Source: Candidatus Hodarchaeota archaeon (GTDB taxonomy: Archaea > Asgardarchaeota > Heimdallarchaeia > Hodarchaeales > Hodarchaeaceae). Taken from it: DNA of 47,262 bases. The notes beneath the pieces were generated by a model. The model was not told the origin of the DNA and made no database searches. It saw only the letters and a program-made list of their open reading frames with translations. Location of the stretch: assembly GCA_016839815.1 (NCBI GenBank), contig JAEOTM010000097.1, positions 1 through 47,262 of the forward strand. Direction: 5' to 3'. Positions 35,581 through 43,202 of the stretch are shown here, piece after piece; within the stretch, counting starts at the first letter, position 1, and the number at the start of each line of letters is the position of its first letter. The translations under genes were made by a program, and so were the position numbers.

Positions 35581-35643
35581 ACCTCCACACTTTTTTTCAC
35601 CGAAGGAGGTTTAAAATACCTTAAATCCAGAAATATTTATATT
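35581..35643 (+). promoter_or_regulatory. Promoter of the wHTH/GyrI-like regulator with an ACCTCC/GGAGGT repeat
   Basis: ACCTCC (35581-35586) and GGAGGT (35605-35610) are inverted copies 18 bp apart. A TATA-like AAATATTTATATT follows at 35630-35643, about 45 bp before the ATG. The repeat upstream of the box could be an autoregulatory site. Confidence 0.35.
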
Positions 35644-35683
35644 CAAGGAACAAGAGTTTAGAATAATAGGAATGTAGACCCCC

Positions 35684-36565
35684 ATGGTCGCCCCACAGTC
35701 ACCGTTTGACTCTAAAGAAAAACTCAGAGAGTTTTTGTCCCAAGCTCAAGTGGAAATTAGTAATCTGATAAATACCCTAGGCCATCCGAAACGATTGGAA
35801 ATCTTGACAAAAATGGTCGGAGGTGCATCAGTCACATTTAGGGAACTAATGGCTTGGACAGAACTCCAAAAAAGTGCCTTAGCTAATCATTTAAGTGTTT
35901 TAAGTGATAAATCGCTAATTGAAAAGCAGGAAAAAGGTTTATATCAAATAACAATGCTTGGTGATGATCTACTTGAGAAAATCGCCCTTACCTACCTTGA
36001 GTCGAAACTTAGAGAGCAACAACGACTGGAGCAACTTTTAAAACTGATAGGAAAAACTGGATCCTATGTTAATCAAGAGGTAATGACAATGGGTAAAGAA
36101 AAAGAAATTTTGAAGATAGTAAAGCTCCCTGAATTGAGGGTTATTTCCTTTCACGTAAAGGATAGTGAATCACCAGAACAAGAAGCATGGAACATGTTAG
36201 AAAACTGGGCAAAACCTAAGGGGATATTCAACCAGCCTGATATCCATCAAATCTACGGTTTTAATAATCCAGATCCAACAAAAGAACAACCGTTATATGG
36301 ATATGAGTTTTGGATAACAATTAACGATGATTTTGAAGTTGATGACGAATTGCAAGTGAAAAATTTCGACGGAGGACTTTATGCCGTTATGAGCTGTAGT
36401 GGTGTAGAAAACATAACTCCTACTTGGATTAAATTAGTTGATCGTGTGTCAGATTCAAAATACAAACTTGTTAAATCTCATCAATGGCTAGAGCATCATG
36501 TTGATCCTCATAATACTGATCTCAAAACATTCGTTTTGGACCTTTATGCCCCCATCACTGAATAA
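35684..36565 (+). CDS. ArsR-like winged-helix regulator fused to a GyrI-like effector domain
   Basis: A 293-residue one-component regulator. The N-terminal winged helix (about 22-100) has LINTLGHPKRLEILTKMV, a recognition helix near LQKSALANHLSVLSDKSLIEKQ and a short wing. A helical linker (about 105-140) leads to a GyrI/AraC_E_bind-like domain (about 145-293). This has LRVISFHVKDSE, WAKPKGIF, a YGFNNPDP loop, GGLYAVMSCSG and a final strand LDLYAPI, with acidic Glu residues placed as in ligand-binding members. Such domains bind bulky hydrophobic cations and other drugs. The ArsR-plus-GyrI order, instead of MerR or AraC plus GyrI, is less usual. No target gene is adjacent, so its regulon may be its own promoter. 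Confidence 0.82.
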   Translation: MVAPQSPFDSKEKLREFLSQAQVEISNLINTLGHPKRLEILTKMVGGASVTFRELMAWTELQKSALANHLSVLSDKSLIEKQEKGLYQITMLGDDLLEKIALTYLESKLREQQRLEQLLKLIGKTGSYVNQEVMTMGKEKEILKIVKLPELRVISFHVKDSESPEQEAWNMLENWAKPKGIFNQPDIHQIYGFNNPDPTKEQPLYGYEFWITINDDFEVDDELQVKNFDGGLYAVMSCSGVENITPTWIKLVDRVSDSKYKLVKSHQWLEHHVDPHNTDLKTFVLDLYAPITE

Positions 36566-36584
36566 AAACCACCCAGAAAACGTT

Positions 36585-36622
36585 GAATCGCAAATTTGCG
36601 ATTCTTCATTTATTTTTTCTTT
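36585..36622. terminator. Perfect 20-bp palindrome with T-rich flank between convergent genes
   Basis: GAATCGCAAA is followed directly by its complement TTTGCGATTC (36585-36604). A T-rich stretch follows on the plus strand. It sits between two convergent stops (36565 and 36606) and could terminate or stabilise both messages. It is one of two such hairpins in the window. Confidence 0.5.
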
Positions 36623-37262
36623 TTAACGCCAGTGGAAAAAGAGCTATCACATTTAATAAAAGTAAAATCAAGGTGAATCCATCTAATCTAGCTTCTGTAT
36701 TAATATCAGTTGTAGAAGGAGAAATTAGGTTGTTAAAGTGATTACTTTCATTTGTTCCTTCGATTGAAGAATCTTCTGAGTTTAGAGGGGGAAAAGAATC
36801 ATATACAGTATTTAAGAATTCAAAGGTACCACTTGCTTCTTTAGTTGCATCTAATAATTCGAAATAGAAGTTAATGGGTGACGCTTCACAGGAACATACG
36901 ACAGAACGGTAGATATACTCATGGAGGTACATTACACTACGATTCTGACCAGGTTCTATGGTAAATTCACTGATTCCAGAAATAGTTGATATTTGAGAGT
37001 TATGAAATAGAGTAAATTTGACCGCTGAGGAGGAATTAGAATCAATTCTGACAGTTAAACTCCAGTTGATATCCTTCACATCGGCTTGATAGTAATTTTT
37101 GAGTAAGAGATCCTGGTCTTCATTATCAGAGATAAAAAATGCCCCAAATTCACCAACAGGATCAACTGATTCATCTTCATTAGAAGCGATTGATAAACTC
37201 TCAGTATGAAGAGTAAAGAATATCAAGACAGTAATTAACGCAAATTTTTTGGTACTGTTCAT
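36606..37262 (-). CDS. Surface protein with signal peptide and C-terminal membrane anchor
   Basis: A 218-residue protein. It begins with a signal peptide (basic NSTKK, then hydrophobic FALITVLIFFTLH), followed by an acidic ectodomain. This has beta-rich sequence resembling an immunoglobulin-like fold (LTVRIDSNSSSAVKFTLFH...FTIEPGQNRSVMYLHEYIYRS), a CSC pair near its middle and many N-x-S/T sites. It ends in a Ser/Asn-rich stalk, a hydrophobic helix (about 194-213) and a basic KRKNK stop-transfer tail. So it is secreted and anchored by its C-terminus. No enzyme motif is visible; adhesion or a surface-layer role is a guess. Confidence 0.68.
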   Translation of the reverse strand: MNSTKKFALITVLIFFTLHTESLSIASNEDESVDPVGEFGAFFISDNEDQDLLLKNYYQADVKDINWSLTVRIDSNSSSAVKFTLFHNSQISTISGISEFTIEPGQNRSVMYLHEYIYRSVVCSCEASPINFYFELLDATKEASGTFEFLNTVYDSFPPLNSEDSSIEGTNESNHFNNLISPSTTDINTEARLDGFTLILLLLNVIALFPLALKRKNK

Positions 37263-37505
37263 CTCATTTACTTCTACTCTTTTTTGTTATTAAAGTGAAT
37301 CTCTTTGACTTTCGCAGCAATTCTTAATAAACCTGTAAATTTAAGAAGATTTCATCGGTTGACAAGCTTTATTTTCTATTAAGTTTTCATAATGTGTTAG
37401 TGAGTGATCAAATAAGATAATTATTCAAGTACTATTTTTCGTTTTAGATAAGTGTTTTTCCATAAATGATAAATAAGATGAATGCATCAAATGAAATATC
37501 TTCGG

Positions 37506-37512
37506 AAAGGAG
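37506..37512 (+). promoter_or_regulatory. Shine-Dalgarno AAAGGAG deciding the CysH start
   Basis: AAAGGAG lies 11 nt before ATG 37524, inside the reading frame of a possible upstream start at 37482. It is the only good ribosome site here, so the shorter protein is preferred. Confidence 0.5.
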
Positions 37513-37523
37513 TAAGAATTCAA

Positions 37524-38234
37524 ATGACAATATCACAAAAAACATTACCTAATTCAGAGATAAGTCAAAATAATAAAATTATGGATATTCTGCCCTATAA
37601 AGTAGATAGAGCAAAACAAGTTATATCGAACGCCCTTGAGGAATATGGTGAAAAAATATCGGTTGCTTGCAGTTTTGGGAAAGATAGTATGGTTGTTGTA
37701 CATTTAGCACAGCAAGTAGATCCCAATGTAAGAATTTTCGCTGTTATGACTCCCTTTAAGCCGAAAGAGACTTTTGAGTATATGGATGCAATGATTAAGA
37801 GATATAGTCTCAATATCCAAGTGTATATGTCGGATGTGAAGGTGGATGAGGACCTTCCTAAGGAAAATCCAGATGTATGCTGTGATATTTTGAAAGTGGA
37901 ACCTACTAAGGAGGCAGTAAAAGATCTTGATGCTTGGGTTTGCGGATTACGTAACACTGAAGGTCGCACCCGTAAAAATTATGTTGAAAAAGAGGAAAAA
38001 GAGGGTTTGATAAAGATCAATCCAATTTTAGAATGGACTGAGCTAGATATTTGGCGTTATATGGCTATTAACGAAATTCCTGTTCACCCCTATTATGCCC
38101 GAGGGTATAGAAGCCTTGGTTGTGAACCCTGTACCTCCTTGATTAGTGATACAGGTTTAGAACGAGAAGGACGATGGATAGGCACAAGTAAATGCGGTGG
38201 GGAATGTGGGATTCACACTAAACCTTTGAAATGA
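37524..38234 (+). CDS. cysH: APS/PAPS reductase family (CysH-like) with [4Fe-4S] cysteines
   Basis: A 236-residue adenylyl-sulfate / phosphoadenylyl-sulfate reductase-type enzyme. The PP-loop is ACSFGKDSMVV. The Cys-Cys pair at about 119-120 and Cys-x2-Cys at about 200-203 (GCEPCT) are the four cluster ligands of the iron-sulfur APS-reducing type. The C-terminus has KCGGECGIH, whose last Cys is the catalytic thiol. The reaction is reduction of APS (or PAPS) with a thioredoxin-type donor to sulfite plus AMP (or PAP). No ATP sulfurylase gene is in the window. Sulfite is also the co-substrate of cysteate synthase, encoded 17 kb upstream. An in-frame ATG at 37482 would give 14 more residues. Confidence 0.85.
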   Translation: MTISQKTLPNSEISQNNKIMDILPYKVDRAKQVISNALEEYGEKISVACSFGKDSMVVVHLAQQVDPNVRIFAVMTPFKPKETFEYMDAMIKRYSLNIQVYMSDVKVDEDLPKENPDVCCDILKVEPTKEAVKDLDAWVCGLRNTEGRTRKNYVEKEEKEGLIKINPILEWTELDIWRYMAINEIPVHPYYARGYRSLGCEPCTSLISDTGLEREGRWIGTSKCGGECGIHTKPLK

Positions 38235-38245
38235 GTTTCTTATCC

Positions 38246-39568
38246 TCATTTTTTCTTAACCATTTTGGAAACAAAAAATCCTATAGTATTATGGTCTGCA
38301 GGGGAAAATCTTCCACTCCCACTTATGGAAGAATCATTAATGGGATAACTCTCTGGCAACCACTGGGGTGGTTCTGGAAAATCTAGAGGAAGATTTTCAA
38401 TTTTCTTGATTTGATATTCACCCTCTTCAGGATAAAGGCTACATGTTGAATATACAAGAATTCCTCCAACCTTTAATAAACTTAGAGCACTTTTTAGAAG
38501 ACTTTCCTGGAGAAATATATGTCGTTTTAGAAATTGTTGATTTTGTCTCCATTTTAGAACAGGATTTGAAGTAAAAGTTCCACTCCCTGTACAAGGGGCA
38601 TCCAAGAGAATTCTGTCGAATGAATTTTTAGGCAATGGAGGGTGTATTCCATCATACTGAATAGTACGTGTATTTGTAACACTAAATGAATTAAGTAGCG
38701 ATGTCATTTCAATAGTTCGATTCTGATGAAAATCTCCTGCTACAATATACGCAGAATTTTCTGTTTGATGAGCAATTAAGCTCGTTTTTATACCAGGTGC
38801 TGCGCACAAATCACAAATGATGTCGTCAGGTTGCGGATCAAGTAGTTGGACGGCCGAATATGAAGCCTTATCCTGTATAATCATTTCATTTTCTCGAAAG
38901 ATTGTACTACTAAGGATTATCGACTTATGTTTGACATTAGCTTTCAGTATAGTTGGAAAATCCTCGTCGGGAGTAGTTTCCACCCCAATTCTTCTAAATT
39001 CTTCTCCAATTACCTTGGTTTGGTCATGTAATCGGGATTTTGGGATACTTCTACTATTTACACGGAAATAAAAAATCCCCTTTCTAGCTCTTTCATCCAT
39101 TGCCTTAATATTTCTGGCTATGTTTGTATACCCCATAATGGGTAACAAAGTGTCTACTATGAACGATGGAATAGCATATTTAATACTCGTTTTTTCCTTC
39201 TCTGACTTATTTCGAAGGGCAATTTCCCAATTAAAAGTAGTTAATTTTTCAAAGAATTTGGGTAAGGGTTCATGATCCCTTTTCTTATCTTTTTTTTGAA
39301 TCTCTTTGATTATAGCGAAAAATTTTGCTCCTTCCCAAAAGTACCTGTAAACTATGTAAATATATTCTTCAATCCTGATGTTAGGACTTATGATATCCTT
39401 TGGTAGAGACCTAAGAGTTTTCTGAGTAATGAAATTTAGTTGATTCCAGTATCGAATTATTTCCAGAAGATAATGATATTGAGTAGGATCATATTTCGTA
39501 GATATACGGTTCAGATCAAGATCTTCAGGTGCTGATACCCATTGAGCAATTAAATCCATTAAGGTCAT
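38246..39568 (-). CDS. NSUN/RsmB-type RNA cytosine-5 methyltransferase
   Basis: A 440-residue enzyme with a helical N-terminal RNA-binding region (about 1-160), a PUA-like or NusB-like central part, and a Rossmann methyltransferase domain. SAM motif I is ICDLCAAPGIKTSLIA (about 251-266). The two cysteines of the m5C mechanism are both present: Cys326 in DAPCTGSG, which releases the product, and Cys376 in YSTCSLYPEEGE, which attacks the base. It likely modifies tRNA or rRNA; the N-terminal region does not identify which. It ends 11 bp from the convergent CysH gene. Its own promoter is probably the AT-rich stretch upstream of 39.6 kb. Confidence 0.9.
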   Translation of the reverse strand: MTLMDLIAQWVSAPEDLDLNRISTKYDPTQYHYLLEIIRYWNQLNFITQKTLRSLPKDIISPNIRIEEYIYIVYRYFWEGAKFFAIIKEIQKKDKKRDHEPLPKFFEKLTTFNWEIALRNKSEKEKTSIKYAIPSFIVDTLLPIMGYTNIARNIKAMDERARKGIFYFRVNSRSIPKSRLHDQTKVIGEEFRRIGVETTPDEDFPTILKANVKHKSIILSSTIFRENEMIIQDKASYSAVQLLDPQPDDIICDLCAAPGIKTSLIAHQTENSAYIVAGDFHQNRTIEMTSLLNSFSVTNTRTIQYDGIHPPLPKNSFDRILLDAPCTGSGTFTSNPVLKWRQNQQFLKRHIFLQESLLKSALSLLKVGGILVYSTCSLYPEEGEYQIKKIENLPLDFPEPPQWLPESYPINDSSISGSGRFSPADHNTIGFFVSKMVKKK

Positions 39569-39702
39569 CTAAATCTCAAAGATATATCAATCTGTTTTGA
39601 ATATATATGTTTACATCTGATTATAATACGTAAATGGTTACTATGACTTAGAGTAACCATTAAGGGAAGAAGTGGATATCATTTCCCAGACTTTAAAGAG
39701 TT

Positions 39703-41520
39703 TCAGCTCATAGATTTGATAAATCGTACAATATATCTTTCGACAAGAACGGCTATTAAAATGAAAGATAAAATGAGAAAAATCCAGGAAGAAAACGAGG
39801 GGAGAGCTGGTTGGGGGATTAAAAATGAATAAGAAGCACTGAATCCTAATAAGAAGCCCGAAAATATCCCTTGGAGACTAACAAATATATTAATCCAGAT
39901 TATTATTCTCCTCATTACTTTAGCTCTTCCACCTAGCACTCGCATAACATAAAGGTCTTTTTCTAGAACAAGGATGTATAGACTTGAGAAGGCGACCAAT
40001 GATAGGCCAATAGATAGAATAACAGGGAGGAAGATGATATTTGAGATCAACCAAAAATCATTGCTGAAAGAACGGTAAATTTTCTCATAAGAGCTTAGAG
40101 AAAAATAATTAAGGTCAAATTCATGAATTAAATTTAAAATAACTTCATTTGGATCCTTGATAAACACAATATTACGTTGAGAATTATTGATATACCAACT
40201 TAAACTGGATAAGGCATTGATATGTAGATAAGAACAATAACCCTTAGCGAATGGATCCATCAGAACCTTCTCAACTCGGAATCTCTGGAGATCAATTTCT
40301 TCACCGTTCACTGTTTTCGGAATTACCTGCATCACTCCTTCTCTAATTACAAATTGATGGTACCCATCCGCCATAAACATAGTTTCCGCCTTGGGATAAG
40401 AGGATGTGCTTCCAACTGAATAATAATTGAAGATATTGGAGAATGATGAGTCAATTCCCCATATATAACAATTAAACGTACTATTTACTGAGGTAAGTAC
40501 ATCATTAACTTCTCGAAGAGCTTCCAACAAACGAATAGTACCAATAGTAAGTAGTCTGGACTCGAAAATTGTACCAGATGGTAAATCTTCAATAAAAGTA
40601 TTCGGGATAAATTCATTAGAAAAAGATTGAGGTGCATTAAAGGTTAACTTCTCATAGGGATCATAACATTTCTTTATTAGCCCGGAAAAGTCAGGAGAAG
40701 GTGTAACAACGATAATATCCTTTCCCCCATATCCCCTTTCCACATACGAATCCGCAGTATTCTGAATTATTGATCCACCTAAGATCCCGAAAGATGAGAT
40801 AAGAGTAAGGACCAGAATACCTAGAATCATGATACGGGAAACAAGTCTAGCTCTAGTCTGTAAAAGATGCCCTAATCGAAAAGCAGTTCTCTTTTTAGCA
40901 GAAAACCCCCAAACCTTATTTGGATTCGTGGGAGTGACTACATATTGACTATCTAAGATTTCACGAAATTTTCTCCTTATCAAGACATTTATTACAAATC
41001 CTCCAGCAAAATAAGTTCCCACTGCGGAACAAACTAAGAAACCCAAAGAAAACAAAAAAAGATCCATTCCTGAAATCTGTAAAATTGGGAAACCTAAGGT
41101 TGATAGGAGAAAAAAACCTAAAATGCACCCCTCTATGATACCCAAAATTCCTCCAATCGTCGTAATTATGAATATTTCTGCAATGGGTATTCGTTGTATT
41201 TGCTTAAATGTACCCCCTAGGGATTGGAAAACAGCTAAATCTTTCATCCTGGAGACAGCAAGTAAAGATGCTAAGACACTTGCAGATATAATAGAGGAGA
41301 GTAGTGCGAATAAAAGTAAAAAACTCAGATATAGATCCATAATGCTAATAATGGATCCATTGAACATTTGTGTGGCTTCAGCCACTTGTAGCTGAAGAAC
41401 AGACGATATAAGAAATACATTGATGCCTGTAGCTGTAAGTAAAGAATGAGTAAAGATATAGAGAAAGGACCTTTCTTTTTTCCTAGTAACGTCCTTCCAC
41501 GCGATATTAAGAGAGCCCAT
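39703..41520 (-). CDS. FtsX/MacB-like ABC permease
   Basis: A permease of about 605 residues starting MGSLNIAWKDVTRKK, the usual amphipathic lead-in. Helix 1 is at about 20-40. The first FtsX core carries SRMKDLAVFQSLGGTFKQI with three helices; after it come further helices, a lysine/arginine-rich cytosolic loop, and an extracytoplasmic domain (about 240-480, with CYDPYEKL and a CYIW pair). The second core has EKDLYVMRVLGGRAKVMRR. It overlaps the end of its ATPase gene by 14 nt, so translation is coupled. Members move lipids, lipoproteins or peptides or act by mechanotransmission. An upstream ATG at 41583 would add 21 odd residues and overlap the ATPase by 77 nt. Confidence 0.87.
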   Translation of the reverse strand: MGSLNIAWKDVTRKKERSFLYIFTHSLLTATGINVFLISSVLQLQVAEATQMFNGSIISIMDLYLSFLLLFALLSSIISASVLASLLAVSRMKDLAVFQSLGGTFKQIQRIPIAEIFIITTIGGILGIIEGCILGFFLLSTLGFPILQISGMDLFLFSLGFLVCSAVGTYFAGGFVINVLIRRKFREILDSQYVVTPTNPNKVWGFSAKKRTAFRLGHLLQTRARLVSRIMILGILVLTLISSFGILGGSIIQNTADSYVERGYGGKDIIVVTPSPDFSGLIKKCYDPYEKLTFNAPQSFSNEFIPNTFIEDLPSGTIFESRLLTIGTIRLLEALREVNDVLTSVNSTFNCYIWGIDSSFSNIFNYYSVGSTSSYPKAETMFMADGYHQFVIREGVMQVIPKTVNGEEIDLQRFRVEKVLMDPFAKGYCSYLHINALSSLSWYINNSQRNIVFIKDPNEVILNLIHEFDLNYFSLSSYEKIYRSFSNDFWLISNIIFLPVILSIGLSLVAFSSLYILVLEKDLYVMRVLGGRAKVMRRIIIWINIFVSLQGIFSGFLLGFSASYSFLIPQPALPSFSSWIFLILSFILIAVLVERYIVRFIKSMS

Positions 41521-42205
41521 GTTCTTCACGTAATTTCCATTCGTCTGGAATATAGATTCTATCAGCTTGGGGAAAAATACCACGAGAATGCGTAACCACT
41601 ATGACAGTCTTGTGCCCTTTCAGGCTTGCTAGCTTGTTGAAGATAGCTTGTTTTGTCCTTTCATCCTGATTTGCTGTAGGTTCATCGACAAGTAATATTT
41701 CTGGATCAAGGATTAATGCTCGAATAAATGCTGCACGCTGATATTCTCCTCCACTAATCATACGTGGTAAAGAATGTGCTCGATGGGACATGTAGAATTC
41801 TTCCAATAATTCCCATGCACGTTTTTCATAATTTAAATCATCTCTTTGGGCTAGTTCGACTGGGAGTAGAATGTTTTCAAGAACTGTTAATGTTTCAATT
41901 AAGTGACCTAGCTGAAAAACAAGGCCAATTCCAGAAGAACGGAATAGAGCTAGAGATTCTTCATTAAATTCACTTAAATCATGATCAAAGACACGAACTG
42001 TTCCCTCATCAACTCGTGTTAATCCTGCAATCATTTGAAGGATGGTTGTCTTACCACATCCGCTTGGACCTGTGAACACGATAAAATCTTTCTCATTACA
42101 TTTGAAATCTAGGTTTTCAAATAGCGTAATTCTCTCTTTTCCTATTTTGAATTGTTTTTTAACTCCTGTGAGTTCAATTATTGGTCCAGAAGGGGATTGT
42201 GTCAA
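41507..42205 (-). CDS. MacB/LolD-type ABC ATPase
   Basis: A 232-residue ATPase with all motifs: Walker A GPSGCGKT (46-53), Q-loop Gln98, signature SGGEYQR (151-157, the E-Y/Q form of LolD/FtsE types), Walker B with Asp174-Glu175, and H-loop His206. It acts as a dimer with the FtsX permease that overlaps its 3' end. The giant FtsX protein at 14-18 kb has no ATPase of its own and might also use it (inference). The start is TTG with no clear Shine-Dalgarno; a TTTATAAAAAA box at about 42236-42250 would give a short leader. It is divergent from the membrane-anchored wHTH gene. Confidence 0.93.
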   Translation of the reverse strand: MTQSPSGPIIELTGVKKQFKIGKERITLFENLDFKCNEKDFIVFTGPSGCGKTTILQMIAGLTRVDEGTVRVFDHDLSEFNEESLALFRSSGIGLVFQLGHLIETLTVLENILLPVELAQRDDLNYEKRAWELLEEFYMSHRAHSLPRMISGGEYQRAAFIRALILDPEILLVDEPTANQDERTKQAIFNKLASLKGHKTVIVVTHSRGIFPQADRIYIPDEWKLREEHGLS

Positions 42206-42291
42206 TTCGATCAGCGCTTTTTGTAAGATAGTAAATTTAATTTTTTATAAATCCTTTGTGGTACAATCTCTATCCTCTAGTCTGTTATGGT

Positions 42292-42330
42292 TATTGGGTT
42301 CAGAAATCCTAGTACAATTTTTGAACCAAT
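42292..42330. promoter_or_regulatory. Imperfect inverted repeat between ABC ATPase and wHTH regulator genes
   Basis: ATTGGGTTCAGAAA and TTTTTGAACCAAT are near-complementary, with exact GGTTCA/TGAACC cores at 42297-42302 and 42322-42327. It lies in the divergent promoter region and is a candidate operator for the regulator. Confidence 0.4.
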
Positions 42331-42383
42331 GATTGCCCTTGGAGAAATAAATAAAAGGAGCAAATTCATGTAAGGAATTGTTG

Positions 42384-43202
42384 GTGAAATCGATTTCTCG
42401 AAGAAAAGTTTGGCAATCTCTTTCGCTTTTCGTATTAATATTTATGATAAGCTACTCTTGTGTCACTATTTTTCATACATCATCGATTAGCAATTCTACC
42501 TCGAACTCAAACCAAGATTGTCTGTCGTTTTCTCTAAAACTTGGCTTCTCTTACGGTACACAACCTCTAGTTAATATCGGATTTCTTTTTCAATCTGGTA
42601 GTAGTAATCAGGAGACAATTACTTCGATTTCGAGCTTAGATCAGTCAACATTAATTTTTGATTTCATTCTCAATTCTTTTGATATTTTTGAAGAGCTAAA
42701 TTGTCTTTTTGTTGGTATATTAACATCTCAGATTAAGAAATTAGATCATTTCTCGAAAGATAAAAAAGATTGGGGAAATAATAGATCTCTAGTAAAATTT
42801 ACTATCACTCAGAACCCAGGAATTTCATTAAGAGGAATATCACGAGCATCTGGATTAGCTATGGGATCGACTCAGTACTGGTTGCGTATCCTTCTCCAAG
42901 AAAATGAAATTGAAGTATTCTCCTATGGAAAATCGAATCACTATTTCGAACGTGATCAAGAGTATTCTACTAATGAAAGAATCTTGTACGCTCTTCTGCA
43001 AAATAAACGTATTTATGCAATATTAGATGTACTAAATAGTTCTCCTAGTGTTAAAACTCAAAAAGATCTTTGTATTGAACTTGGATATAATAAATCCTTG
43101 CTCTCATATTATATGAAAATCTTGAAAAATCACCAGATTGTTGAATCAGGGATACAGGATCTTGAAATTAATGAAGAATTCAAGATCTATCTTGAGAATT
43201 AG
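42384..43202 (+). CDS. Membrane-anchored winged-helix transcription regulator
   Basis: About 272 residues. A basic N-terminus and hydrophobic helix (about 10-30) are followed by a Ser/Asn-rich segment (to about 90). A second moderately hydrophobic stretch (about 92-115, FDFILNSFDIFEELNCLFVGIL) may be a second span. Two tandem winged helices then occupy about 130-190 (NPGISLRGISRASGLAMGSTQYWLRIL) and 200-272 (LNSSPSVKTQKDLCIELGYNKSLLSYYMKIL). With two spans the DNA-binding part stays in the cytosol; with one it would be outside, so two are likely. It resembles membrane-tethered wHTH sensors of euryarchaea. It probably controls the divergent ABC pair. I choose GTG because AAGGA lies 7 nt upstream; two TTG codons just before are also in frame. 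Confidence 0.75.
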   Translation: MKSISRRKVWQSLSLFVLIFMISYSCVTIFHTSSISNSTSNSNQDCLSFSLKLGFSYGTQPLVNIGFLFQSGSSNQETITSISSLDQSTLIFDFILNSFDIFEELNCLFVGILTSQIKKLDHFSKDKKDWGNNRSLVKFTITQNPGISLRGISRASGLAMGSTQYWLRILLQENEIEVFSYGKSNHYFERDQEYSTNERILYALLQNKRIYAILDVLNSSPSVKTQKDLCIELGYNKSLLSYYMKILKNHQIVESGIQDLEINEEFKIYLEN

